Assembly: GCF_050624435.1 (NCBI RefSeq)
Contig: NC_134538.1
Coordinates: 125,966,937-126,030,936, forward strand
Source of the DNA: Tenrec ecaudatus
Taxonomy: Eukaryota > Chordata > Mammalia > Afrosoricida > Tenrecidae
Direction: 5' to 3'
Length of the DNA: 64,000 bases
Position 1 is the first letter of the stretch. Every line of letters starts with the position of its first letter. Of this stretch, positions 1 through 11,699 are shown one piece after another. A model generated the notes under the pieces. The model searched no databases. It had not been told where the DNA came from and saw only the letters and a list, made by a program, of their open reading frames with translations. The translations under genes and the position numbers were made by a program.

Positions 1-44
1 CCTGTGATAAATAAAAACAGGATTTCCTAAGTGAAACTCGCTGC

Positions 45-231
45 CATTGAGTCGAGGCAGACTCATGCTGACCTATAAGAGAGTAGAACTGCTCAGCTGG
101 GGTTCAAAGACTATAAATCTTGACAAGAGGAGACAGCCTCATCTTTTTCCTCTGGAGTGGCTCATGGCCTTGAACCACAGACCTTGCAGTTAGCAGCCCA
201 GTGACTATCCCAGAGCACCACTAGGCCCCAT
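45..231 (-). repeat. AfroSINE copy, reverse orientation
   Basis: Reading the minus strand gives the tRNA-like head, a B-box-like segment and the tail 'GTCGGACTC..'-type end typical of AfroSINE. On the plus strand it starts near 'gccattgagtcgagg', passes 'agtagaactgc' and 'gtaaatct'-like blocks and ends at 'caccactaggcccc'. It is diverged but nearly full length. Confidence 0.75.
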
Positions 232-1770
232 GTATTGGCATAGGTGCATAAGTACATAGATGATTTTAAAAACAAAATTCTATGCTGTCATCATCTTTCC
301 CTTTTCTAATTGTGTTTGAGTTTTCTCTCTATTAAAGGAAATTATTTTATTGTGTTTCTCTTTTAACAAAGCAAACTCACTTAATGCTATTATTTTTTCA
401 GTTCTAAGAATAATGTATGCCTCTTGTCTCTATCTCCTGAGCATAAAGCGTCACTCACCTAGCATTAACTTAATATTTAAAAACAATAACAATCATACAA
501 CATTAATTTTCCTATGTACAGCTTTGATAATAGCCAGTAATTTTTAGGTGTGTTGCTCCTCATCATACAGCTTCAGAATGGTGCCTTACCACAGCTTCTT
601 CACAGTGACCCCCTCTCGTCTTGCTCAGGTTCTCTCCTCTCGCCAGCTCAGGTTCTGCAGGGAAAGGAACCTGTCAGGTCTAGAACTCAGTGCAACTGCC
701 CTGTTTTCCCAGGTGCTGCAAGTTTCCTGTGCTTGACAGGCTACCACCTTGTCGTGTTTTTATCATTCTCTATTAGTGGAAAATATTTAAGTTTTCCTTT
801 TTTTTTTCTCAAATTTTTGCCTTACACCCAGTTCTGGCTTCCATGAGTTTCTACAGTGTCTCTTCTGGGGCCTCTTTTTGAAAATAATTATTCTCTCCCC
901 TCAGTCTGGCTCCTTCCAGTACATGATTATTAATAATCACAGTGAGAGATGAAATAAGATTTTCATTAGTTTTTTCTGACGCAGGCTTACAAGGGTAAAA
1001 ATACAATACAATAATTGGTGTCATAAACCATAGCAGGATAAGGAGAAGGAAAAAGGGGGGGAAGGAGGAAAAAAAGACAATCACGAGGAATAGACAGCAA
1101 GATATATGCAGCAAGCAACTAAAGCAGATTTTCTGAAAACTTGAAAACTCATCTGAGAGGGATTTAAAAAGAAAAAGAAATGAAATATAAGTGGAAGAAT
1201 AATCTGATGGCTCCTGGTATGCTTTGTTTAAACTGTATTGAAATAGCAAAATCGAATATTGTAACAATGTCAATTTTCTCTAAATTAAAATGTAAATATT
1301 TTGTACCCCAATATAATACTAATTGATATTTCTAAGTTAGAGCAGGTGGTTCTACAATTTTCATATAACCATAAAAATTTAAGCTTAGCCAGGAAAATAT
1401 GAAAGTAAGCATAATGTATTAGGCAAGCTCTGGCAGAAAATAATAACTATTATAAAGCAAATGTGATTAAGCTAGCTGAATGAATTATGATATTAAATCC
1501 AGAATTAGGCTCAAATACCTATGCAAATTTAATGTATGACAAAGGTGACATTTCAAATCAAATGGAGTATTCAATAACAGCAATGATAGTATTCATAAAA
1601 TTGTAATACTTTTTTCTTATACATAGTTTCAATTTTATTACAATGCTATGAAGTTTATACATGTTATAGCATTTGTCATAAGTGCTTTAGATTTTTTACA
1701 TAAGTTGGCCTGTAAAGTCCCAGGAGAAAATATGAGGAACCTATTATAATCTAGAATGGGAAAGGTCTTT
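232..1770. other. Unique AT-rich sequence, nothing recognised
   Basis: No repeat family or coding signal was recognised. The longest open frame (minus strand 851-1273) is rich in Leu, Phe and Ser from poly-purine sequence and looks like chance. A purine-rich block lies at 1035-1080. Confidence 0.5.
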
Positions 1771-1930
1771 TCGGTATTTATTGAGCACTTGTTGCCAAAC
1801 AGCATCTAAGTGTTTGATGTATTTGTATTTCATTTCCATGATGCATAGTAAGCACCACTTCACAGATGAGAAACCACACTACAAAAAGATTTGGTAAATG
1901 TCACTCAGGGCCGCTAAGTCTAAAGTGGTG
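1771..1930 (+). repeat. MIR element (ancient mammalian SINE)
   Basis: The order 'ttattgagcacttgtt', 'cacttcacagatgagaaa' and 'aatgtcactcagggccgctaa' matches the MIR core and its downstream 'cccaaggtcacac' block. It is strongly diverged, as expected of a pan-mammalian relic. Confidence 0.7.
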
Positions 1931-2061
1931 GAGTCCACAGCTTCTCTCTAGAGTTTTTGGCTCAACCATTATGATAAATGTTTGTTAAAATAGCTGAATA
2001 ACTACTTGGAGGAAAAAAATGAAGAAGAAGAAAAAAAAGATGGAGTCCAGTAGTACTCCTT

Positions 2062-2265
2062 GATTCACCAGCACCAATTGCTGTCAAGTTGATTCCAACG
2101 CATGGCAAATCCATGTGTGTCAGAATGCCACTGTGCTCCATAGGCTCTCGCTGCCTGGTTTCTCAGAAGTTAACTGGCAAGCCTTTCTCAAGAAACAACG
2201 CTGAGTGGACTCAGACCACTGACCTTTTGGCTAGCAGCTGATTGTGTTTATGATTTGCATCATTT
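2062..2265 (-). repeat. AfroSINE-related SINE, diverged variant
   Basis: The plus strand carries 'gtcaagttgattccaacgc', then 'gtggactcagaccactgacc' and 'ttttggctagcagc', which is the reverse complement of an AfroSINE-type tRNA-like unit. The middle differs from the common form in the window and resembles the copy at 42345-42560, so both may belong to a distinct subfamily. Confidence 0.6.
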
Positions 2266-2911
2266 GGGGACTGTGTCCTGATCCAATCTACTGGATTCAA
2301 TCCTTCATTGGCCTTGAAACAGAGCAGTAGCTGGCTGTCACCTTCGCAGGAGGTTCTTTCTTCGCCCAGTCGCTAGGAATAAAAATACTGTGACGTTATT
2401 ATCTAACCTCTGCTCAGATGGACCTGTGGGGAGGGGGAGAAGAAATTGTGTTTCTCAACCGGAAGTTAAAGCCAAGTGACATATGAAAGGCAGTTTTGCA
2501 AAAGAGCAGATGAATTATGCTGAACCTGCAAATACCTCTCCTTGGAAATATAAAATTCTATCATAAAGGACCCGTGTGCTACCCACACAGAAAGATAAAG
2601 CTGAGGAGCTAAACAACCCAAGCGCCCCCAGTTTGAAAGTGCCTGTTTTAGCTCATGTGTATCTGCTGTGCAGAGACGTCTCCCTGTTGGTAGCTAGTGA
2701 GTGCCTCACATTGATTGTTGGCTCTCTTCATCCTTCCAGCACCTGGATAAATTGTCCCTTCATTGAATGCTCTTCAGTAAAGCTCTGGATAGACCATCTG
2801 CTTCCTGCTGGGACCAATACATATAAATGCAAGGATTTTCACTGAACCACGGATGGAAATAGCAAATATACTAGAAACAAGTATTTATCAAAAGGGACTG
2901 AGAAAATAAAT
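2266..2911. other. Unique sequence, nothing recognised
   Basis: No repeat or gene was recognised. It is the left flank of the family A insertion that follows. An 89-residue open frame at 2576-2845 has no recognisable domain. Confidence 0.5.
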
Positions 2912-4310
2912 GCAATGCAGTTATTATATATATGTGTTTAATCATTTTATTGGGGCTCATACAATTCTTATCACAATCCATACATACTTCCATTATATCA
3001 AGCACATTTGTACATTTGTTGCCTTCATCATTCTCAAAATATTTGCTTTCTACTTGAGCCCTTGGTATCAGCTCCTCATTTTTCCCCCTCCTTCCCCTCC
3101 CTCATGAACCCTTGATAATTTATAAATTATTATTATTTTGTCATATCTTACACTGTCTGATGTCTCCCTTCACCCACTTTTCTGTTGTCCATCCCCCAGG
3201 GAGGAGATTATAAGTAGATCCTTATAATCGGTTCCCCCTTTCTAACCCACCTTCCCTCCACCCTTCCCTCCACCCTTCCCTCCACTCTCACCACTGGTCC
3301 TGAAGGGATCATCTGTCCTGGATTCCCTGTGTTTCCATTTCCTATCTGTACCAGTGTCCATCCTCTGGTCTAGCCGGATTTGTAAGGTAGAAATAGGGTC
3401 ATGTTAGTGTGGGTGAGGGGCAGGAGGAAGCATTTAAGAACTAGAGGAAAGTTGTATGTTTCATTGTTGCTACACTGCACCCTGACTGACTCAAATCCTC
3501 CCCATTACCCTTCTGAAAGGTGATGTCCAGTTGCCTACAAATGGGCCTTGGGCCCCCAATCTGCACTCCCCCTTATTCATAATGATATGATTTTTTGTTC
3601 TTTGATGCCTGATGCCTGATCCCACCAATACCTCATGATCACACAGGCTGGTGTGCTTCTTCCATGTGGACTTTGTTGTTTCTCAGCTAGATGGCCACTC
3701 ATTTACCTTTAAGCTTTTAAGACCCCAGACACTGGGGCACCATCAGCTTTCTTCACCACATTTGCTTATGCACCCATTTGTCTTCAGTAATAGTGTTAGG
3801 AAGGCGAGCATCATGGAATACCAGTAAATAGAACAAAGTGTTCTTGCATTGAGAGAGTACTTGAGTGGAGGTCCAATTTCCATCTGCTACCTTAATACTG
3901 AACCTATAAATATATGCACACCGATCTATTTCCCCATTATCATATATAAATTTACTTACATCTGTACATACCTGTATTTAGACCTCTATGAATACCCTTT
4001 GCCTCCTAGTTCTTTCCTCTATTTCCTTTTACTTTCCTCTTGTCCCACTATCATACTCAGCCTTCATTTGTGTTTCAGTAATTCCTCTTGGTTACATTGC
4101 CTTTGATCAAGCCCTACCAGGCCTCTTACACCCTCCTTGCCACTGATTTTGGATTACTTTTTGTTCCCTTATCCCTGGGTTTGTTAACACCACTTCCTTT
4201 CCCCCAACTTCCCCTCTCCCATGTCTCTCTGGACCATCGGTCCCATTGTTTTCTCTTCCATATTGTTTATCCTGCCTATCTTATCTAGATAGACCTGGCA
4301 ATGCAGTTAT
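2912..4310 (-). mobile_element. Family A LINE-like repeat with 13-bp target duplication
   Basis: The body is 2925-4297 in reverse orientation. The direct repeat 'gcaatgcagttat' flanks it at 2912-2924 and 4298-4310. Its 3' end is the family's 'gagcccc(a/t)ataaaa' tail. The 5' end (right side) stops at 'tatctagatagacctgg', earlier than the longest copy at 46003-47980, so it is 5'-truncated. It has only one unit of the internal ~245-bp repeat that other copies carry twice. Target duplication plus 5' truncation fits target-primed reverse transcription by a non-LTR element. I know this sequence type from Afrotheria but cannot assign a Repbase name. Confidence 0.85.
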
Positions 4311-5150
4311 ATTAGGAATACTATGTAATTGTTAGAACACCATGCCCCTATGAACTAGAATGAAGAGCTCTCCATCATGGAAAGCTACCAACTTTAAGAA
4401 TGTAGATATAAATTTGGATTTAGAAAGAGAGTCGGTCTCATATGTATACACAATATGCATGTATATTTACACTCACACAGTAAGTGTTTGAGAGGGGAGG
4501 AGTGAATAGAGAAGAGAAGCTGCTGGGGGGACTCATCCAAGGATCAGGTTCAGCCCGGCAGATGCAACATAAAACAAGGGTCTGACAGTGACAAACAGCA
4601 GAGTCTCCACTGGAGGGTCAATGGGCTGAAGAAAATGAACGCAAGGATGTGAGGGTAACAGGTGCTCATCAGGCTGAAGAAGTGGCATTTTAAGGGTAAG
4701 GAGGGGCAAAGGGTTTATGGTTGGAAGAGGTTCTTTTGAGAGACTACAATGTTTTGGTCAATATTTCTAAAGCAGTCCTGTTCTGGGTGGCAGCAGAGTC
4801 CAGAGCAACCACAAAATAAGCTGCTATAAGGAGCTACAAGCTAAAGCTATGGAGGATGGAAAAGTTAGGGAACTCTTGTGCCAATTGAACCCAGCATTGG
4901 GAAGTTGCCCAGAACAGGGCAGGAGTGAGGTTGAAGGAAGAGCTGCATGGGTACCTGGTTGTGTCCAGGAAGCGAGTGCATGGAGTGTCAGGGGGTGTAC
5001 GTAGGAATTTCAAGAGAGCAAGGAAAGATTTTACTGAATCAAGAAGGTCGTGACCTGGTTGATAAAGGGATACTAAAAAGAGCAATGACTGACTGCTCCA
5101 CTAACCTGCTGGTGTCCTCGCCCTATTGGAGCAACACCTGAACCGCCTAA
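4311..5150. other. Unique sequence, nothing recognised
   Basis: No repeat family, splice-flanked exon or coding frame with recognisable composition was seen. Short frames on both strands (4834-5141) overlap each other and look like chance. Confidence 0.5.
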
Positions 5151-5154
5151 ACAT

Positions 5155-5620
5155 CGCTGTTGTTGTCAGGAGCTGTTGGGTCAGTTATGACTAACAGCAA
5201 CCCTGTGTACAACACAACACTGCCCCTCTGCTTTACCAAGCATGATGTTCTTTTCCAGGGACCAGTCTCTCTCCTGACAACATGGCCACAGTCTTACCAG
5301 CCTTGCTTCTAAGCAGCATTCTGGCTGTACTTCTTCCAAGACACATTTGTTTGTTTTCTGGCAATCTGTGGTACTTCCAATACCCATTTCCAGCACCATT
5401 CATTCAAATGCATTGATTCATCTTTGGTTTTGCTTATTCAGTGCCCACCTTTCAAACATATATGAGGTGATTAAAATTACCATGGCTTGGGTCAGGCACA
5501 TGTCAGTCCTCAAAGTAATGTCCTTATTTTCAGCACTTTATCAGTCTTGTGCAGCTGATTTACCCAATGCAATGTTTTGTTTGATCGCTTAACTTCTGCT
5601 TACATGAGCACTGATGAAAA
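5155..5620 (-). mobile_element. BovB-like RTE LINE, 3' region fragment
   Basis: The plus strand reads the reverse complement of the RTE 3' region: '(gtt)n' start, 'taccaagcatgatgttctt', 'gcattctggctgtacttct', 'atatgaggtgattaaaa' and 'accatggcttgggtcagg'. The same blocks in the same order recur at 15978-16405, 51880-52103 and 58025-60405. It covers the 3' UTR and the end of the reverse-transcriptase frame. No intact frame remains. Confidence 0.8.
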
Positions 5621-5997
5621 AGATCAGTCAGCCTTTGCCTCGCTCCTTATTCTGGTGTCTTGATTCTGCTTTCCTGGAGGACTCAGTTTTACTCTCTCTC
5701 TCTCTTTTGGATTTCCATTTGGAATCGTACTGTGGTTCCAGTGCTTTATATATTTTATTCATCAGAACCCACCCATCTTGTTTTTCATTTCCTCATGTTG
5801 ACTACTATAATCAATTCCTCTAGATGTAAAGTGGGTTTACCATAGGATGGCAATGAACTACCCGCTATTGTACCAGAGAATTACATTTGAATCTGAAAGA
5901 TTCTCCTGGAGATAGAATGGCTTAATCAAGCCCATCCTAAAAGTCAATAAGTTATCATGAAAACTTCTTGATATACCCCCAAACACAATAACTAGAA

Positions 5998-6145
5998 GCA
6001 CTTGATTGCTAACACAAAGGTTGCCATTCAAATCCACCCAGGGCTCTACTGCTGAAGCTCACGGCTACAGAAACTGGAGTACAATTCTGGTTCAATACAC
6101 ATGGAGTTGCCAGGAGTTGGAACCGCCTCAAAGGCAATTACTTGG
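5998..6145 (+). repeat. AfroSINE fragment
   Basis: A diverged tRNA-like region ('gctaacacaaaggttgcc', 'ttcaaatccaccc') is followed by 'gctacagaaactgga' and an end resembling 'gagttggaaccgcct'. A partial copy missing some of the central part. Confidence 0.55.
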
Positions 6146-6793
6146 GTTAAGTGTTTCCTAGAGCTTCTTGCAAGAACTTCAATCTCACCAAGGGCAGCTA
6201 TATATCCCAAAGGCAATGTTATCATTTCAGGTAGGGATTTAAAGGAAGATAAACTGAAATAGAAATGTGTTCAATTGTAGTGAGGAAAGAATGAAATAAC
6301 AGTTTCCTCAATTCACAGTCACCCATCAAGGGAATCCCATATTCCTAGATTTCAGTTCAAGCAACCTAGGGGTTTGCATAGTAGGAAAGGCTGTGATAGC
6401 TTCCACGTTCTGTACCTGGTCACTAGGGAAGCTGCTTGACACCTGATAAAACATCCCTCTCAGCAGCACATGGCAACGGGTGGAATAAAATACTGTGGTG
6501 GGCATGTGTGAGCAGAGAGTAAGTGTGAAATTTAAGATTTAAGGGAGAAAAGAGACAAATATACATGCGCAATTAGCCAACAACAAAAGTCCAAAACTAT
6601 GTTAAATTAGTACTTCTTCCTATCAGCAATTAAGTATCGAATACCTTATTGCTTTAGAATGCCAATATTGCTAGTGTGTTTTTTAAAAAGTGAAAAAATA
6701 ACCTGAGTATTGGAATGGTACAGAAGGCTGCCATTTCCGATCACAAACGTTTCCCAAACCTGGCCATTAAGGCAGCAGCCAATCAGATCAGCC
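6146..6793. other. Unique sequence, nothing recognised
   Basis: No repeat or gene identified. AT-rich with no long open frame. Confidence 0.45.
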
Positions 6794-6868
6794 GGCTCCT
6801 TCACTTCCGGCTCCTTCACTTCCGGCTCCTTCACTTCCTGCTTCTTCACTTCCGGCTCCTTCACTTCC
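6794..6868. repeat. 15-bp minisatellite, five units
   Basis: Five head-to-tail copies of 'ggctccttcacttcc' start at 6794, 6809, 6824, 6839 and 6854. The fourth is changed to 'tgcttcttcacttcc'. Because the unit length is divisible by three, both strands are open through it. The minus strand reads a repeating Glu-Val-Lys-Glu-Pro pattern. There is no sign that this is a real gene. Confidence 0.9.
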
Positions 6869-7550
6869 TGTAGAATGTGCTGGCACTTTTGCCTATCTAT
6901 GACACCACCTGGCTTCACAAAGTAGGTCACACCAGGGCTTCTGACTCAGAGACCAAAAAGGAGGCAGTGAAACACGATGTAACTGAAAGAGGTTGTGGTA
7001 ATATCTTCAGTACTGGCTTCAAGAGTAGAAAGGCCAAGAAAAAAACTGTAACCATAATCTTTCTTTTGACCTTTAACTCATCCTTCCCTTCCTTTGACGT
7101 ACAGTTTGTGTGTAGTATAAATATAAGAATGACATATTTCTATCATCTTGCCATAGAAGACAGCGATAAAAGTATTTCTTTATGTAATTTGCTTCCAATT
7201 GCCATCAAATCTCTTTTTCTTTCAGAAGAGACGTCAAGTGAACAACTTCCAAAAGATTAGAGCTATTGAAAATACACAGTTCTACTCTGACACATGTAGG
7301 ATCACCAAAAGTTAGAATCGAAGAGATTGCAACACTAGCTGAGTGGGCTAGAAATACTGCTGAGTGGGTTGTAGGCTGAGCTTCCAGAAATCCCCAAACA
7401 ACTCTACAGAGTAACCTGGTTAGAAAAAGATGAACTAACAATCTCCCTGTCTTAAGGTCAATAGTGCCATCTAAGATAACATAGTAATAAGATTGGTATC
7501 TCATCATATTAACAGATTCTGGTGATTAGGGTATGGAGACATGGGGGCTA
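6869..7550. other. Mostly unique sequence with a short AfroSINE 3' remnant
   Basis: A fragment at about 7268-7335 on the plus strand ('cagttctactctgacac', 'ttagaatcgaagag') resembles the 3' half of AfroSINE. The rest was not recognised. Confidence 0.45.
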
Positions 7551-8277
7551 TTTAAAAAAATAATTTTATTGGGGGGCTCATACAAGTCTTATCACAATCC
7601 ACACATACATCAATTGTGTAAAGCGCATTTGTCCATTCATTGCCCTCGTCATTTCCAAAACATTTGCTCTCCACTGAAGCCCTTGGCAGCAGCTCCTCAT
7701 TTCCCCCGTCCCTCCCTGCTCTCCCCTCCTTCATGAACCCTTGATAATCTATAAAGTATTATTATTTTGTCATATCTTACACTGTCCGATGTCTCCCTTT
7801 ACCCACTTCCCTGTTGTCCTTCGCCCACGGAGGAAGTTATATGTAGATCCTTGTAATCCGCTCCCCCTTTCTACCCTACTTTCCCTCTACCCTCCCGGTA
7901 TTGCCACTCACACCACTGGTCCTGAAGGGATCATCGGCCCTGGAATCCCTGTGTTTCCATTTCCTATCTGTACCAGTGTATATCCTCTGGTCTAGCCAGA
8001 TTTGTAGGTTAGAATTGGGATCATGATGGGGGCAGGGTGGTGGGCGGGGAGAAGGCATTTAAGAATTAGAGGAAAGTTGTATGTTTCAACATTGCTACAC
8101 TACACCCTGACTGGCCCGTCTCCTCCCTGTAATCTTTCTGTAAGGGGATGTCCAGTTGCCTACAGATGGGCTTTGGGTCTCCACTCTGCACTCCCCCTCA
8201 TTTACAATGATGTGGGTTTTTTCTTCTTCTTTGATGCCTGTTACCTGATCTCTTTGACACCTCATGGTCACAGGGCT
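7551..8277 (-). mobile_element. Family A LINE-like repeat, 5'-truncated
   Basis: It starts with the family 3' tail ('ttttattggggggctcat') and runs in order through 'ttgataatctataaa', 'cactggtcctgaagggatc' and 'gatgtccagttgcctac'. It stops near 'cacctcatggtcacagggc', at the left end of the internal repeat unit, so about two thirds of the element is missing at its 5' end. No convincing target duplication was found. Confidence 0.8.
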
Positions 8278-8424
8278 CTAGTTTTAGGATTGCTATTTAC
8301 CACACTGTGCTTGCCAGGAAAAGCCATGGACCCAATAAAGACCCCTTTATTTTACTTCTTAAATCTTATGCAAGTATATCTTCAGAAGAATCCTGAGACA
8401 TGATTTACTCTTCTTAAGTACAGT

Positions 8425-8580
8425 GGAGGGGCGGCCACGGCATAGTGGTTCAGTGTTGGGTTGCGTACAATAAGGTCAGAGGTTCAAACATACCATCTGC
8501 TTCCTCGAAGAAAAAAGAGGCATGCTTATTCCTTAAAGACTCCAGCTCTCGGTCATTTGCAAGCCTTCACTTAATTCACA
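8425..8580 (+). repeat. AfroSINE, 5' half
   Basis: The tRNA-like head is present ('cggcatagtggttcagtg', 'aggtcagaggttcaaac' with a B-box-like 'ggttcaaac') and is followed by 'ttaaagactccagctctc'. The 3' part is lost. The next element begins 3 bp after it. Confidence 0.7.
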
Positions 8581-8582
8581 AT

Positions 8583-10376
8583 GAAAAGCTTGTAAGAAGC
8601 TTTTCTTTCTTGGTGTGTTTTGTTGTGTTCTTTGTCAGTGGTTTGTTGTTGTTTTGTTGTCTGGTTGTATACTGTTGCTTTTTTCCCCTCTGTCTTGTTT
8701 TCATGCATGTTATTATCTCCACGGGTTTGTCTAAATAAGACAGGCTGTATGAACTATCTGGAGGAAAAACAATGGGACCGACAGTTCTGGGGGGACTTGG
8801 GATAGGGGGAGGTGGGGGGGGGGTAAGGAAGTGGTGTTAACAAAGCCAGGGACAAGGGAATAACATGGGACCCAAAATGGTAGTGAGGGGGGAGTGGCAG
8901 GCCTGGTGGGGAATGATCAATGGTAAAGTTACATAAAGAAGAGATATAGCTGTAATCCAGGTGGGGATGGAGCATGGTAGTAGGGCAGGAGGAAAGTCAA
9001 GGGAGATGGAGGAAAGAGCTAGGAGTCAAAGGGCATTTATAGAGGTCTAGACATGTATATGCAAATATATATATGAGGATGGGGAAATAGATCTATGTGT
9101 CTACATTTATAGGTTTACTATTAAGGTGGTGGAAGGACCTTGGACCTCTACTTAAGCACTCCCTCAATGCATGAATACTTTCTTTTATTAAATTGGCACT
9201 CTACGATGCTCACCCTCCCAACACAACTGCTGAAGCCAAAGCGGGTAAACAAGTAAATGTGGTGAAGAAAGCTGATGGTGCCTGGCTATCAAAAGAGATA
9301 ATGTCTGGGGTTTTAAAGGCTTGAAGATAAACAAGCAGCCATCTAGCTCAGAAACAACAAAGCCCACATGGAAGAACACCAGCCTGTGTGATCACGTGGT
9401 CCCGAAGGGATCAGCTATCAGGCATCAAAGAACAAAAAAATCATATCATTGGTTGCACACCTCCATGATAGGATCGCTGAAGACAAATGGGTGCATAAGC
9501 AAATGTGGTGAAGAAAGCTGATGGTGCCCGGCTATCAAAAGAGATAGTGTCTGGGGTCTTAAAGGCTTGAAGGTGAACAAGCGGCCATCTAGCTCAGAAG
9601 CAACAAAGCCCACATGGAAGAAGCACACCAGCCTGTGCGATCATAAGGTGCCAAAGGGACCAGGTATAAGGCATCATCAAAAAAAAAAAAAAATACCATA
9701 GTGAATGAAGGGGGAAGTGCAGAGTGGAGACCCAAAGCCCATTTGTCGGCCACTGAAGATCCCCTCAGAGAGGGGTTTAGGGGAGGAGATGAGTCAGTCA
9801 GGGTGCGATGTAGTACCAATGAAGAATACAGCTTTCCCCCAGATCCTGGATGCTTCCTCCCCACCCCCACTACCATGATCCGAATTCTACCTTGCAAGAC
9901 TGGATAGAGCAGAGGTTGTACACTGGTGCATATGGGAGCTGGAGGCACAGGGAATCCAGGGTGGATGATACCTTCAGGACCAGGGGTGTCAGAGTCAATA
10001 CTGGGAGAGTAGAGGGTGAGTGGGTTGGAAAGGAGGAACCGATTACAAGGATCTACATGTGACCTCCTCCCTGGGAGACGGACAACAGAGAAGGGGGTGA
10101 AGGGAGACTCCGGATAGGGCAAGATATGACAAAATAATAAACTATGAATTATCAAGGGCTCATGAGGGAGGGGTGCGTGGGGAGGGAAGGGAAAAAAGAG
10201 GACCTGATGCAAAGGGCTTAAGTGGAGAGCAAATTCTTTGAAAATGATTAGGGCAAAGAATGTACGGATGTGCTTTATACAATTGATGTATGTATATGTA
10301 TGGATTGTGATAAGAGTTGTATGAGCCCCTAATAAAATGTTTTTAAAAAGGAAAAAAAAAGAAAAGCTTGTAAGAA
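8583..10376 (+). mobile_element. Family A LINE-like repeat with perfect 16-bp target duplication
   Basis: The element body is 8599-10360. The 16-bp direct repeat 'gaaaagcttgtaagaa' is at 8583-8598 and 10361-10376. The 5' part is T/G-rich (8600-8720). Two units of the internal repeat start near 9240 and 9485. A 16-base A run begins near 9679. The conserved tail ends 'agcccctaataaaatg' plus A-rich sequence. The plus strand has no long sense frame, while the minus strand is open for 207 codons (9589-10212). It was 5'-truncated relative to the copy at 46003-47980. This is a non-LTR-type insertion, probably non-autonomous and mobilised in trans. Confidence 0.9.
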
Positions 10377-11535
10377 AAAGGAATTATAAGACTTTTACAT
10401 GACTTCAAAATACTCTTGGTATTGCAAACATCCCAATACAGATGGGAAAGACAAGAATATAGATATGCAGTTTTCCCTATTCATGAATAGAAAATATAAA
10501 CACTTGAAAACGTTATCAAAAACTCTTTGTGCTACAAGGACAGGAATATTATCAGAAGATGCATGAAGAAAATATATATACAAAATGTCTAATATCTATT
10601 TAAGAATATAAATTCCAAAAGTTTATATTTTACGTATATTCTTTTATTACAAAGATAGGCAAGATTAAAATTCAATATGTAAACAAAGAAAACATATAGC
10701 TTTTCCTAATTATGAACAGTAATTCTAAAAGGACTGACATGTTTTCAAAGTATTCTCTGGTGAAGAACATTTTTAGTGCAGTGAGAATTTTAAAAAATAT
10801 TTAAAGTTTCATTCATTCATGTAAATAAATTCTAGACACTTTTACATTTTAAACAACTACTCTTGGTTTGGTTTGGTTTCTGTAAACATAGAGAAACCTG
10901 TGAGAGTCAAGATGCAAGGAGATTGGCTGTTGTCTCGGGTCTTGCAAGCTTTCCGCCTCGGTCCAGGTGTAGTCTTACCTCTTGCCTGTCACAAAGGTTC
11001 ATGGGAAATATTTGAGATTTCCTCTTTTGATAGGTTTCCACCTGACAGGCTGGAGCTTTTGCAGGCTGTACGGTAGATTGTCTGTTTCTACTTCGTCAGT
11101 TCTATATGATGCTCATCTTGATCTACTAAACAATTTCACGATCTTCCCTCAAACGAACCATCATTAGGATGGCAGACTTTTGAAGGACAAGTTACTGTGT
11201 CAATTACAAGTGGCCTTCGGAAAGCAATTTTTCGACAGTTGTATATCTCGCCACACCTGATGACTAACATGCATGTTCAAATAAATTGAACATAAACACA
11301 GGGCTTTCAATGAAAGATGAATACAGATTAAGAAGTCTGAATACTTTTTCAGGGGTAGCTCCATAACTAGCCAATTAAATCAAATAATAGATATTAAAGG
11401 ATGCCCTTGGACACAACCGAGCCCCAATTTTAAAAGTCTGAGGATGCAAATCCATAGGAATATATGGGATCCATTTGCCCCTTGAAGAAAATGATTACCA
11501 GGGAGGTGTCCGTGTGTAAAGTGATGGATGCCTAT
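10377..11535. other. Unique AT-rich sequence
   Basis: No family or gene recognised. The part from 10870 to 11270 is less AT-rich and holds two overlapping short frames without a recognisable domain. Confidence 0.5.
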
Positions 11536-11537
11536 CG

Positions 11538-11620
11538 TCAGGTATCATCAAGTCATTTCTGACTCCTGATGACTTTATGTTCAGCAGAACAAAATATTGC
11601 CCAGCCCGCGCCGTCCTCTC
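11538..11620 (-). mobile_element. RTE LINE 3' end fragment
   Basis: The blocks 'atcatcaagtcatttctgac', 'gttcagcagaacaaaatatt' and 'gcccagcccgcgccgtcctc' correspond to the extreme 3' end of the BovB-like RTE read in reverse (compare 58030-58110). A short, decayed piece. Confidence 0.6.
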
Positions 11621-11699
11621 AAAATAACACATTTGCTCATTCGCACTTCACAGAAGTCTCAGTAGCATATTTGCTCAATGCAGTGTCTTTTTGTTTCTT

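Noticed and set aside
851..1273. 140-codon minus-strand open frame, Phe/Leu/Ser-rich
   Set aside because: It arises from A/G-rich plus-strand sequence, has no domain and no splice or conservation signal. It resembles a transmembrane protein only by composition.
6794..6868. Direct repeats as a CRISPR array
   Set aside because: The units are contiguous without spacers, in a mammalian context.
9589..10212. 207-codon frame, the longest in the window, as a gene
   Set aside because: It lies wholly inside a family A repeat, on its antisense strand, and includes a poly-Phe stretch from the A run. Reported as a finding, not a gene.
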